Source: Ornithinibacillus bavariensis
GTDB lineage: Bacteria > Bacillota > Bacilli > Bacillales > Amphibacillaceae
Direction: 5' to 3'
DNA: 64,000 nucleotides
Assembly: GCF_050433565.1 (NCBI RefSeq)
Contig: NZ_JBNPWZ010000006.1
Location: 124,001-188,000, forward strand
Shown here: positions 7,522-16,688 of the stretch, piece by piece
Layout of the letters: each line of letters opens with the position of its first letter
Position numbering within the stretch: the stretch's first letter is position 1
Made by a program: the position numbers and the translations under genes
Notes under the pieces: model-generated
The model's database searches: none
Told to the model about the DNA's origin: nothing
The model's input: only the letters and a program-made list of their open reading frames with translations

Positions 7522-8808
7522 TTAAAATACGTACTGAATAACAAAGTTACCGATAAACAAAATGGCAATCAAATAAAGTGCAGGGTGGATTTCCTTCCAT
7601 TTCCCCATAAGGAGCTTTATCAATGGATAAAGTATAAAGCCAATTGCCATACCATCTGCAATACTATACGTTAAGGGAATTAATACAATAATTAATAGTG
7701 CTGGTATACACTCCGTTAACTCATCCATTTGTATATGAACAATGTTTTGCAACATTAGAATCCCAATCAATATCAATATTGGAGAAACTGCACTTGCAGG
7801 AACTATTTTAATGATCGGTATAAACAAGATGGAAACAAGAAACATAATTCCAGTTACAATACTCGTTAGCCCAGTTCTGCCACCAGCTGTAATTCCTGCC
7901 GCTGCTTCCACTGATGCTACAGTAGGACTTGTACCAAATATTCCTGAGGATAAAACCGAAACCGCAGTTGCCTGAAGTGATTTCTTGCTGCTTTCAGGAC
8001 GATTAAGCATTTTACTATGCCCATGTATTAAACCAATGTTCTCAAACACAATCACCATAGCAAAAGAAATGGAGGTTAGCCAGAAAATGATATTTCCAGC
8101 CTGTCCCCACGATATTTGGCCAAACACGCCAATGTATTCATGAAAGGATGGCATAGAAAGAGATATTCCCTCAAAATTAGAACCACCGAACCAAATCGTT
8201 AGAAACGAGGTAATAATAATACTTAATAATAGGTTTCCTGGTACATTTTTAATAAATAATAGAATGGTAATCGTTAAACCAATAAACGTTATGATTGCTG
8301 TAGGGTTGCTCAAATCACCAATTGCAAGTAATGTGTGCTCAGAGCTTGTAATAATGCCCGCATTTTCAAATCCTATTAAGATGAGTAGGATGCCTATTCC
8401 AATTGTAATGGCTTCTTTTAAGGAATTAGGAATGGAGGATGTGATTACTTTGGCCAATGGTGTAAAGGCAATAACAATGAAAACGAGGCCAGAAACAAAA
8501 ACCATTGCCAAGGCTTCCTGCCAGGAAAATCCCCCAGATTGAACGATCGTATATGTGAACATTGCATTAAGGCCCATACCAGGAATAATAAGAAGAGGAG
8601 CATTGCTCCATAACCCCATGACTAAGCAGCCAATAAAACTGGTCAAAATAGTTGCAATAATCCCTGCTTCCATTGGGATTCCTGCTACCGCTAAAATTGT
8701 TGCATTAACAATAATAATATAGGCCACAGTAATATATGAAATTAACCCCGCAGAAATTTCTTTTGTAATTGTCGTACCATATTGATTAAATTTAAAAAAA
8801 CGCTCCAT
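7522..8808 (-). CDS. NCS2/AzgA-type hypoxanthine/guanine permease (PbuG/PbuO-like)
   Basis: A 428-residue, roughly 12-14 TM permease. It has the AzgA-clade hallmarks TTITKEISAGLISYITVAYIIIVN at the N-terminus, MGLNAMFTYTIV near residue 80, and FGTSPTVASVEAAAGITAGGRTGL near residue 290, which forms the nucleobase site. It should import hypoxanthine, guanine or adenine with protons. The next gene, hpt, traps the imported base. The upstream region to the divergent LysR gene is 123 bases with no purine riboswitch or obvious PurBox, so LysR control is the natural inference. Confidence 0.9.
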   Translation of the reverse strand: MERFFKFNQYGTTITKEISAGLISYITVAYIIIVNATILAVAGIPMEAGIIATILTSFIGCLVMGLWSNAPLLIIPGMGLNAMFTYTIVQSGGFSWQEALAMVFVSGLVFIVIAFTPLAKVITSSIPNSLKEAITIGIGILLILIGFENAGIITSSEHTLLAIGDLSNPTAIITFIGLTITILLFIKNVPGNLLLSIIITSFLTIWFGGSNFEGISLSMPSFHEYIGVFGQISWGQAGNIIFWLTSISFAMVIVFENIGLIHGHSKMLNRPESSKKSLQATAVSVLSSGIFGTSPTVASVEAAAGITAGGRTGLTSIVTGIMFLVSILFIPIIKIVPASAVSPILILIGILMLQNIVHIQMDELTECIPALLIIVLIPLTYSIADGMAIGFILYPLIKLLMGKWKEIHPALYLIAILFIGNFVIQYVF

Positions 8809-8931
8809 CTAATCACCTTTCCACTTTACCTTTTAAAGGAATATGAAAATCATGATAACATGGACATATCCATATGGAAAATATATAATTTAAATGGAAA
8901 CTATATGTTTTTTATATAGAAGGAGAAATAT
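8809..8931. promoter_or_regulatory. Divergent LysR / purine permease control region
   Basis: Contains the palindrome TCCATATGGA (8869-8878) inside an AT-rich stretch shared by both promoters, with further half-copies of ATGGAAA to its right. LysR proteins typically bind such a region and both autorepress and activate the divergent operon. The exact sites are inferred. Confidence 0.4.
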
Positions 8932-9804
8932 ATGGATATTAAACAATTACGGTATTTTATAGCTATAGCTGAGGAGAAGAATATAACTGCTGCTGCCAGT
9001 CGTCTACATATGTCTCAACCACCTCTAAGCATGCAGTTGAAGCAATTGGAAAGTGAGTTAGGTGTTAAATTGTTCGATCGAAGTGGCAAAAGAATGGAGT
9101 TAACGGATAAAGGTGAAGTACTTTATAAAAAGGCTTTACACCTTGTAAATAATTTAGAGGAAATAAAAAACGAAATACAGGAAACCGAGCAAGGAAAAAA
9201 GGGTGTTCTAGCTTTAGGTATTAATACTTTATCGCTTTCAGGATTTTCAGAAGTACTCCAGTCCTTCCACAAAAAATATCCGTCCGTTTCTTTAAAAATT
9301 GTTCAAAACGATTCTAATTACTTAGCAGAGATGGTAAAAACGAGAGCCATCGAAATGGCATTTGTACGGCTTCCACTCGAACATCATGGTTTGATATATC
9401 AGCATCTCATGAATGAGCCCTTTTATTTCGTAACAGATAAGGAAACAAGCACGATTTCACTAGAAGAGGTTTCACAGATCCCTCTTATTATTCCAAGTAC
9501 AGAAGGGCTGGGCATCTATAGTACGATTCTTGAAGCATTTACAAAGCAAAACCTGCAACTAAACAAAATGGCAGAGTGCTCTGATATGAATACATTAATG
9601 GATTTGGTTAAAGGGGGAATTGGTGCAACAATTGTTCCAAAGTCGGTACTAGATGTCTATGGTGATAAACAGCTCTGTTCTATACCGATATGCAATACTA
9701 ATATGGCATCTTCTTTAGGAGTCATTTGGCTTGAAAACCATTATGTCTCTACTCCTGCAAAGAAGTTTATAAGTCTACTAAAGGAATACTATAAACTCCC
9801 ATAA
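8932..9804 (+). CDS. LysR-family transcriptional regulator
   Basis: A 290-residue LTTR. The N-terminal winged HTH (MDIKQLRYFIAIAEEKNITA, then RLHMSQPPLSMQLKQLE) is followed by a periplasmic-binding-like effector domain (about 90-290). AAGGAG precedes the ATG at good spacing. It is transcribed away from the purine permease-hpt operon, so it most likely regulates that operon. The ligand cannot be told from sequence, but a purine or purine metabolite is plausible. A very strong terminator follows. Confidence 0.9.
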   Translation: MDIKQLRYFIAIAEEKNITAAASRLHMSQPPLSMQLKQLESELGVKLFDRSGKRMELTDKGEVLYKKALHLVNNLEEIKNEIQETEQGKKGVLALGINTLSLSGFSEVLQSFHKKYPSVSLKIVQNDSNYLAEMVKTRAIEMAFVRLPLEHHGLIYQHLMNEPFYFVTDKETSTISLEEVSQIPLIIPSTEGLGIYSTILEAFTKQNLQLNKMAECSDMNTLMDLVKGGIGATIVPKSVLDVYGDKQLCSIPICNTNMASSLGVIWLENHYVSTPAKKFISLLKEYYKLP

Positions 9805-9874
9805 CTAAAAGACTAGCTTTCATAAGAGTAGAGGAAAAAATGAAGAGATAGTAGGAAGCCACTGAGATAGAGAA

Positions 9875-9917
9875 AATAATAAAGACTGAATCGGTATTGG
9901 ATTCAGTCTTTATTATT
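9875..9917. terminator. Strong bidirectional terminator
   Basis: Perfect 18-bp stem (AATAATAAAGACTGAATC and its complement) with a 7-base loop. It separates the LysR gene from the convergent response regulator gene. Confidence 0.9.
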
Positions 9918-10021
9918 ATTGAACTTAGCTAGTATAGATTCTGCTTCAAGCTACTTAACCTTTAGGTAAGAAAACTAATTCTCTCAGGAACAGAATAGCA
10001 TTCTAGCACTATGATGACCTA

Positions 10022-11164
10022 TTAATTATAATGACGTACCTTCCAAGCCTGATACCACTTGATTATTCGCTGGCTAGGCAACACGTTCAACTCATCTTTT
10101 AATTTAGTTTGTAATAATTGAAATTGCTCTTCTACTGCACTTACTTTCTTCAAAGATGCATAAACCATCATCAATTCAAAATAACTCTCTTCCTCTTCAG
10201 GATACATCTGTTGAATTTTCATGCTGATTTTGATTGCGGCTTGCATGTCACCTTTTTTTCGATAAAATTGAATCAATCCTAATCCATGATTTATCCACAA
10301 TCGCTTAAGTCGTTCTTTTTCTCCCTCTGCCCATAGGTAACTATAATCTCCTAAATAATCCCCTTTATATTGATAAAATACTTTCTCATGCTCTATACTA
10401 TTTTGATCAGATAGTTTATCTAGATTAATTAATTGTTCTTCCCATTCCTCGGTTTCAATACGTATCGTTGAATTTTCTAACGTATACCCACCGTTTCTAC
10501 TACTAATTCGAACAGCATCTAGTCCAGCTTGCTTGAGTGTTCTTCTTATATGGTAAATAGTTGTATATAACTGCTGCATACCATTTTCTAAATCCACTGA
10601 TGGCCACAGTAAATCTACTAATATGCCTCTATTAATCGTTTTACCTCTGTGATGGAGCAAGTAAGCAAAGAGCTCTTGTGCCTTAGATGTCCGCCACTTC
10701 AAGGTCTCTGATTCGGTTCCTCCCTTTTGCACCTTTAATTGATTAAAGCTCTGAATGATACTATTCTCACTGTCTCTTTTCACTTTAATTATCGGTTTAT
10801 TACTAATTCGTTGGCTTAACTGCTCGATTGTCTTTCTTAGCCTTTCCACCCGTATCGGTTTCAATATGTAGTCAAACGCAAAAAGTTCAAATGCTTCAAT
10901 CGCATACTGACTATACCCCGTAACGAAAACAATTTCTATATCTCCGGCCACTTCTTGAATCTTTTCTGCTAATTCCAACCCATTAATTCCGGGCATCTCA
11001 ATATCCATAAATAACACATCTATGGGATTAGAAGTGATTTGTTTATAAGCTTGCATTGAATCCTGATAAACTCCTACGACCTCTACATTATCAATCTCAT
11101 TTTCTAATATATCTTTAAGTCTTAATAATGGTAAATATTCATCGTCAATTAGAACGACTCTCAT
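10022..11164 (-). CDS. Response regulator with SARP-like winged helix and BTAD output
   Basis: A 380-residue two-component regulator. The receiver domain is at 1-120, with acidic pocket IDDEY, phospho-acceptor Asp in VLFMDIEMPG near 54, and the conserved Lys in ILKPI. A Trans_reg_C-like winged helix follows at about 150-225 (KAQELFAYLLHHRGKTINRG, LLWPS, LYTTIYHIRRTLKQ). A bacterial transcriptional activator (TPR-like BTAD) domain then runs from 240 to the end. This REC-HTH-BTAD layout recurs in Bacilli with large hybrid kinases. It is divergent from the sensor kinase at 11356, its obvious partner; targets are unknown. Confidence 0.9.
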   Translation of the reverse strand: MRVVLIDDEYLPLLRLKDILENEIDNVEVVGVYQDSMQAYKQITSNPIDVLFMDIEMPGINGLELAEKIQEVAGDIEIVFVTGYSQYAIEAFELFAFDYILKPIRVERLRKTIEQLSQRISNKPIIKVKRDSENSIIQSFNQLKVQKGGTESETLKWRTSKAQELFAYLLHHRGKTINRGILVDLLWPSVDLENGMQQLYTTIYHIRRTLKQAGLDAVRISSRNGGYTLENSTIRIETEEWEEQLINLDKLSDQNSIEHEKVFYQYKGDYLGDYSYLWAEGEKERLKRLWINHGLGLIQFYRKKGDMQAAIKISMKIQQMYPEEEESYFELMMVYASLKKVSAVEEQFQLLQTKLKDELNVLPSQRIIKWYQAWKVRHYN

Positions 11165-11355
11165 TTTATGACTGCCCCCTTATATAACAACCACAGTTGC
11201 TACACGATGTTTAACATAAATAATAAAGTTAATACATGACCTTATAAATTACGATATAATTATTGTAAAAAAAAATCTGTGAAATTACTATTTATCATAC
11301 AAACCTGATATCTACATCAAGGATATTATACAAAGCGTTTAGAAGCGAGGAAAAC

Positions 11356-14300
11356 ATGAAAAAGAACAAACTATTCTTTGTCATAAGTATCGGATTATTT
11401 GTTACCATTTTAACTATTATTCGACTTATTTGGGAGTCTTTCCTAGCAGTACCTAATCACCCTGAAGCTGTTAATGGGGTGTTAGATTTGAGAGACTGGG
11501 AATTCTCGGAAAGTCAAACCATTCGGTTAAACGGAGAATGGGACTTTTACCCAGATATTCTGCTAGAACCCAGCGATTTAAATAATTCTGAAGCACTTTC
11601 AGGACAAAGAGAATTGGAAACGACTGAAAATTGGAAAAGCCTTGCAAAAAATTCCGCTTATAAGGTCGGGACATATCACCTTCGTATATTGCTTCATCCG
11701 AAAGATTTGCTAGAAACATATGGATTTCGTGTTAATAGCATTCCAACTTCATCTAAGTTCTTTATAGACGGACGGCTATTAGGTGGGTCAGGAAACCCTT
11801 CTGAGGTTCTTCAGGATTACACACCTCAGAATCAACCCTATTCCTTATCTTATACTACAGATAAGGACCATATCGATGTACTCATTCAAGTCGCTCATAG
11901 CGAAAGCTCTGGAACTATACTTCCATTTAAGACCATTAACTTCGGGCTTGACTCCGCAGTTAGTAAAGAAACATTATTTTGGATAATGATTCAGATAACA
12001 GTAGCTGCCATTTTATTTACGCTTGCGGTTTATGCAATCTTACTGTATATGATTGGCATTAAACAAAGGGTACTCGTTTATTTCTTTCTCCTAATGATAA
12101 ATGGAATGTTAATCGTCCTAGTAAGTGATGATAGATTACTATTCGAGTTCATTTCTTTAGGCTTTGAGGCTAGAACTAGATTATCAATCTTAACCTATTC
12201 TTGTATTGGACAATCTCTCTTTCTGTTTTCCAAACACTTATTACCGCAATATGCTCATGGAAAAGCTTTTAAATGGTTTCCTAAGATAGGAATAGTTTAT
12301 ATATTGTTCGTTCTATTATACCCATTGAAATATTTAGAACGGTTTAGCTTTGTTCTTTCCCTTTTTATGATTATAGCTGCTAGTCTTATTGTCATAATAT
12401 TTATCAGAGCAATTTTAGACAAAATAGATGACATTATTTTTTTATTACTCGGTGGAACAGCTGTATTACATAATATTATCTGGGTTGCAATAGCTCGAAG
12501 ACTGTCACTAGAAGTAAACTTTTATCCGTGGAACCTTCTCATAGCTGTTTTCTTATTTTCAGCATTTTGGTTCAAACGTTATTTTCGAAGTGTAAAACGA
12601 ACCGAAGAGCTGACAGAAGAATTAATTAGAGCAGATCATAAAAAGGACGAATTTCTTGCTAAAACATCTCACGAATTGCGTAACCCATTACATGTTATCA
12701 TTAATATAGCTCAATCCCTTCTCGAAAATGGAAAGAATAATATGGGGCAAAAAAACAACCAGGATTTGAAGCTACTTATTACTGTTGGAAGAAGAATGTC
12801 ATTATTGCTTAATGACATTCTTGATGTTACCCGATTGAAAGAGAATAAAGTACAGTTACATAAACGAAGCATTAACATTCAATCTGTTGTTACTGGTGTA
12901 ATAGACATGCTTCAATTTATGATAGAGGACCGAGACATAGAAATTTCCAATAAAATTCCTTTATCCTTTCCACCCGTTGTAGCGGATGAAAACAGACTTG
13001 TACAAATACTAATCAATCTCATGCATAATGCGATAAAATATACAGATCAAGGGAAGATAACTATTTCAGGAACTATCGCAGAGAATGAAGTTTCTATCCA
13101 TATCTCTGATACAGGTATCGGAATGGAAGAAGCTATACTTAATCGAATTTTTCAGCCATATGAACAAGCTGATATGGATAAGGATGTAAACCGTGGAGGT
13201 ATTGGTCTAGGCTTAACAATTTGCAAACAATTGATTGAATTGCATGGTGGCAGATTAACAGTCGAGTCCATGATGGAAAAAGGTTCTGTCTTTACTTTCA
13301 CATTACCGATTAGTTCAGAACAGAATGAAGAAAAGGTTAAAGAAAGTTTTGTTAACCCAGAAAGTGAGGTTGCAGCAACCGCCTTTATCGACACTCCTTC
13401 ATTTAGGACTCTATCTTATAATCGGGATAATACACTATTTTTAGGGAGAACAAAGTTATTAGTCGTTGATGATGATTCTGTAAATCTACGGGTTCTAAAG
13501 AGCATATTGTCAACTGACAATTACAATATTACGACAGTAACTAGTGGAAAAGAAGCATTAGAGAAAATAAATAAAGAGCAATGGGATCTGGTCATTAGCG
13601 ATGTCATGATGCCTAACATGTCTGGGTATGAATTGACCGAAAAAATTCGCAAAAAGTATTCTATTTCAGAATTACCTATCCTACTTCTGACTGCACGAAG
13701 TCATCCTGAGGACCTCTATAGAGGATTTCTCTCTGGTGCGAATGATTACATCACAAAGCCAGTAGAACCACTAGAATTAAAGGCAAGAGTAGAGCTATTA
13801 ACTAATCTAAAACAATCCATTACAGAGCTACTTAAAATGGAGGCTGCATGGCTACAAGCACAAATAAAGCCGCACTTTCTATTTAACACCTTAAATACAA
13901 TCTTAGTATTATTGGACCATGATTCGAAAAAGGCAAAAATGGTGTTTGAAGCATTTTGTAACTTTTTACAAACTAGTTTTCAAATGCACAACTCCAATGC
14001 TGTTATACCGTTAAATGATGAGCTTGACCTTATACGTTCATACTTAACTATTGAAAAAGTAAGATTTGGTGACAGATTGCGTTATATATGGGATGTGGAC
14101 AATAACATTGATTCTCATGTACCTCCACTATCTATACAGACAATTGTTGAAAATGCACTTAATCACGGAATACTTAAACGCCCAGCAGGAGGAACATTGC
14201 ACATTCGAATTCACCAGGTTCAAGATGCAATAACTATTACAGTTGAAGACGACGGGATCGGAATGGATGAAATAAAGCTAAAGAAAATACTCGAGAGAAA

Positions 14301-14442
14301 AGCTAATCAAAAAAACGGAATAGGGCTATATAATACAAATAAACGCTTAAAGCAACTATATGGACAAGGTCTACTAATAGAAAGTAGACCGAATGAAGGT
14401 ACTAAAGTATCCTTTACAATTCCAATTAACAACGCACAATAG
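11356..14442 (+). CDS. Hybrid sensor kinase with two histidine-kinase modules
   Basis: A 1028-residue membrane sensor. An N-terminal anchor precedes an extracytoplasmic domain of about 170 residues (7TMR-DISM-type) and then a seven-helix membrane block (about 205-410). A HisKA domain has the acceptor His in SHELRNPLH (about residue 438). A first HATPase follows (N-box INLMHNAIKY, G-boxes DTGIGM and GGIGLGL), then a receiver with Asp in VISDVMMPNMSG (about 748). The protein ends in a second, LytS-type kinase unit: QIKPHFLFNTLN with His near 839, N-box IVENALNHG, GIGLYNTNKRL. Two kinase classes in one chain suggest an internal phosphorelay. It probably signals to the divergent regulator at 10022. 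The ligand is unknown. Confidence 0.9.
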   Translation: MKKNKLFFVISIGLFVTILTIIRLIWESFLAVPNHPEAVNGVLDLRDWEFSESQTIRLNGEWDFYPDILLEPSDLNNSEALSGQRELETTENWKSLAKNSAYKVGTYHLRILLHPKDLLETYGFRVNSIPTSSKFFIDGRLLGGSGNPSEVLQDYTPQNQPYSLSYTTDKDHIDVLIQVAHSESSGTILPFKTINFGLDSAVSKETLFWIMIQITVAAILFTLAVYAILLYMIGIKQRVLVYFFLLMINGMLIVLVSDDRLLFEFISLGFEARTRLSILTYSCIGQSLFLFSKHLLPQYAHGKAFKWFPKIGIVYILFVLLYPLKYLERFSFVLSLFMIIAASLIVIIFIRAILDKIDDIIFLLLGGTAVLHNIIWVAIARRLSLEVNFYPWNLLIAVFLFSAFWFKRYFRSVKRTEELTEELIRADHKKDEFLAKTSHELRNPLHVIINIAQSLLENGKNNMGQKNNQDLKLLITVGRRMSLLLNDILDVTRLKENKVQLHKRSINIQSVVTGVIDMLQFMIEDRDIEISNKIPLSFPPVVADENRLVQILINLMHNAIKYTDQGKITISGTIAENEVSIHISDTGIGMEEAILNRIFQPYEQADMDKDVNRGGIGLGLTICKQLIELHGGRLTVESMMEKGSVFTFTLPISSEQNEEKVKESFVNPESEVAATAFIDTPSFRTLSYNRDNTLFLGRTKLLVVDDDSVNLRVLKSILSTDNYNITTVTSGKEALEKINKEQWDLVISDVMMPNMSGYELTEKIRKKYSISELPILLLTARSHPEDLYRGFLSGANDYITKPVEPLELKARVELLTNLKQSITELLKMEAAWLQAQIKPHFLFNTLNTILVLLDHDSKKAKMVFEAFCNFLQTSFQMHNSNAVIPLNDELDLIRSYLTIEKVRFGDRLRYIWDVDNNIDSHVPPLSIQTIVENALNHGILKRPAGGTLHIRIHQVQDAITITVEDDGIGMDEIKLKKILERKANQKNGIGLYNTNKRLKQLYGQGLLIESRPNEGTKVSFTIPINNAQ

Positions 14443-14460
14443 AAATGGAGTAAATAAAAA

Positions 14461-14503
14461 CAAACCTAGCGCATTTTAACTAAGAGTTAGTGTGCTAGGT
14501 TTG
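14461..14503. terminator. Terminator between convergent sensor kinase and GGDEF-EAL genes
   Basis: CAAACCTAGCGCA and TGTGCTAGGTTTG form a 13-bp stem with one G-T position. The minus-strand side continues into TTTTTATT, so it best serves the gene at 14521. Confidence 0.8.
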
Positions 14504-14520
14504 AGCTAATTTCATTACCA

Positions 14521-16599
14521 TCAATGGACAGAACTTCTTTGGAAGCTACCGTCTTGTCGGTTAATCCATTCATCAATTTCTTTAACTTGCATTGGCTTAC
14601 CATAAAAATACCCCTGCATTACATTACATCCTAACTGGGCTAATTGTTCAATATGCTCCCTTTTTTCTACACCTTCAGCAATCACATCAAGATTCAAGTC
14701 TTCGGCCATTAAAATTACTGCATTTAAAATTGCATGCTTCTTCGGTGTATGGATGTCTTCGGTAAATAGGCGGTCTAATTTCAATGCATCAATAGGAATT
14801 CTATCTAGTAATCCAATGGAGGAATATCCCGTACCGAAATCGTCCATTGAGACTCTTACCCCCAAAGAACGTATGCTTTGAAGCTGTTGAATTATTTCAT
14901 CAATATCGACTAAAACCATTGATTCCGTAATTTCTAATTCTAGTAAAGAAGGATCCAATTTCTCCTTCTCTAACACAGTCTGAACGATTTCTACTAAATT
15001 ACCTGATTGAAATAGTCTGATAGAAAGATTCACAGAAACTGGTTGGATCAGATCCTGCTCACGCCATTTATTACATTGTTTACAGGCATTTTCTAAAACC
15101 CACTCCGTTATGGGCACTATCAATCCCGTCTCTTCTGCAATAGGAATAAACTCCGTTGGCGAAATGAGTCCTAATCGAGGATGGTTCCAACGAATTAATG
15201 CCTCAAAGCCATACAAACTATCTGTTTTCACATTCCATTTGGGCTGGTATTCGATAAAAAACTGTTCATTCTCTAGCGCAATTTGCAGATCCTTTTCAAT
15301 TTCCATTCGCCGCACTTCTTTAATGCCCATTTTTTCATTGTATACGACGTATTGATTTTTTCCTAAGCTCTTCGCTTTATACATCGCAGTATCAGCTGTT
15401 CTAAGTAGTACAGATCGGTCTGATTGATTAACAAGCCCGATACTTATTCCAATACTACCGGTTACATATAGCTCATTTCCTTCAATACGGAATGCTTTTT
15501 TAAGTACGTTTAAAATTTCCTTTGCCAATTGCTCAGCTTGTTCTTTATCACATTGTTTGACAATGATTAAAAACTCATCACCACCGATGCGAAAGACTTG
15601 CTGGTTAGCATGAATGAACTGGCGTAAGCGAACTCCAACCTCTTGAACAAGCAGATCTCCTATGTCATGACCCAAGGAATCATTAATTACTTTGAACTGA
15701 TCCAAATCTAGAAAAAGCACTCCGATAGTATCCTTATCTAATTGCGTATCGAAAAAACGGTTCATTTCATTTCGGTTGGGCAATCCCGTGATTGAATCTC
15801 TATATGCCATTTTTTCCAATACATGACGGTCAAAGTACTGGGCACCCCATGATACTAGCAATATAATAAAAATCGTTACTGTTACTCCATATAAAAGAAA
15901 GTGATTTATAGAATGCCCTTCGTTCATTATCACGTCCCCATGAGGTTGAAACTTAGCTGCTTTCATACCAGTATAGTGCATTCCGCTTATCGCCATACCC
16001 ATTACCACAGCAGAGCATAATTTTAACCAGTTATATCCTAATTGGCTTTTAAAACGAAGAAATAAAAATAACGCCGCGTAAGAAGCGACGAAGGCAATAA
16101 TCGCAGATAAAAACCACAACCTATTATCATAAGTAAGCTCTACATTCATAATCATGGCTTCCATTCCCATATAATGCATCGAGACGATTCCAATACCCAT
16201 AATTAGACCACTTAAGGCAATTTTATACCAATGAATCGTTAGCGTCATAGTAATATAAAAGGCTATGAACGAGGAAATTAAGCTTGCTAACAAGGATAAG
16301 AAAGTAAGCACTACATCGTATTTCACAGTTACATGTAGGTGAAATGCTAACATCCCAACAAAATGCATAGACCAAATGCCACTACCCATTACCAGAGAGC
16401 CAGCAAATAGCCAGAATAGCTTCGTTTTTCCACTTGCATGAGAGATTTTTCCAACAATGCTTAAGGCAGAATATGATGCTAATATTGCAATCAATACGGA
16501 TAGTGCAACAATATAATAGTTATAACCGCCTTCCATAATCATTTCATCCACTCCATTTAATTTATCCATACACATATAAAACGAAAAATAATTGTCCAT
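14521..16599 (-). CDS. MHYT-GGDEF-EAL cyclic-di-GMP turnover protein
   Basis: A 692-residue membrane protein of the YkoW/DgcW layout. The MHYT sensor domain has repeated motifs MHFVGM, MHYMGM and MHYTGM in predicted membrane helices (about residues 75-225) thought to bind copper and sense O2, CO or NO. A GGDEF domain follows with intact RIGGDEF (about 340) and an EAL domain with FEALIRWNHP (about 475) and ESMVL, DDFGTGYS and KLDR. Both catalytic motifs look intact, so it could synthesise and degrade c-di-GMP. The start may be internal (the second Met cluster near 16540 precedes the first helix). It lies directly beside a large cell-wall adhesin and sortase. Confidence 0.9.
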   Translation of the reverse strand: MDNYFSFYMCMDKLNGVDEMIMEGGYNYYIVALSVLIAILASYSALSIVGKISHASGKTKLFWLFAGSLVMGSGIWSMHFVGMLAFHLHVTVKYDVVLTFLSLLASLISSFIAFYITMTLTIHWYKIALSGLIMGIGIVSMHYMGMEAMIMNVELTYDNRLWFLSAIIAFVASYAALFLFLRFKSQLGYNWLKLCSAVVMGMAISGMHYTGMKAAKFQPHGDVIMNEGHSINHFLLYGVTVTIFIILLVSWGAQYFDRHVLEKMAYRDSITGLPNRNEMNRFFDTQLDKDTIGVLFLDLDQFKVINDSLGHDIGDLLVQEVGVRLRQFIHANQQVFRIGGDEFLIIVKQCDKEQAEQLAKEILNVLKKAFRIEGNELYVTGSIGISIGLVNQSDRSVLLRTADTAMYKAKSLGKNQYVVYNEKMGIKEVRRMEIEKDLQIALENEQFFIEYQPKWNVKTDSLYGFEALIRWNHPRLGLISPTEFIPIAEETGLIVPITEWVLENACKQCNKWREQDLIQPVSVNLSIRLFQSGNLVEIVQTVLEKEKLDPSLLELEITESMVLVDIDEIIQQLQSIRSLGVRVSMDDFGTGYSSIGLLDRIPIDALKLDRLFTEDIHTPKKHAILNAVILMAEDLNLDVIAEGVEKREHIEQLAQLGCNVMQGYFYGKPMQVKEIDEWINRQDGSFQRSSVH

Positions 16600-16609
16600 A
16601 AAAAGTTTA

Positions 16610-16642
16610 AATAGGCAGCCAGATAATATCTGACAGCCTATT
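16610..16642 (-). terminator. Terminator of the surface protein gene
   Basis: AATAGGC/GCCTATT plus the inner CAGAT/ATCTG pair form a stem on the minus strand, followed by a T-rich tract toward 16603. It lies 47 bases after the surface protein stop. Confidence 0.75.
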
Positions 16643-16688
16643 TATTCTTAAGTGATAGTTCCATAAAAAACGTCGTGTTACTTGTTTC

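Noticed and set aside
8809..8931. Purine riboswitch before the permease
   Set aside because: Region is only 123 bases and AT-rich, without the paired loops of the guanine/adenine aptamer.
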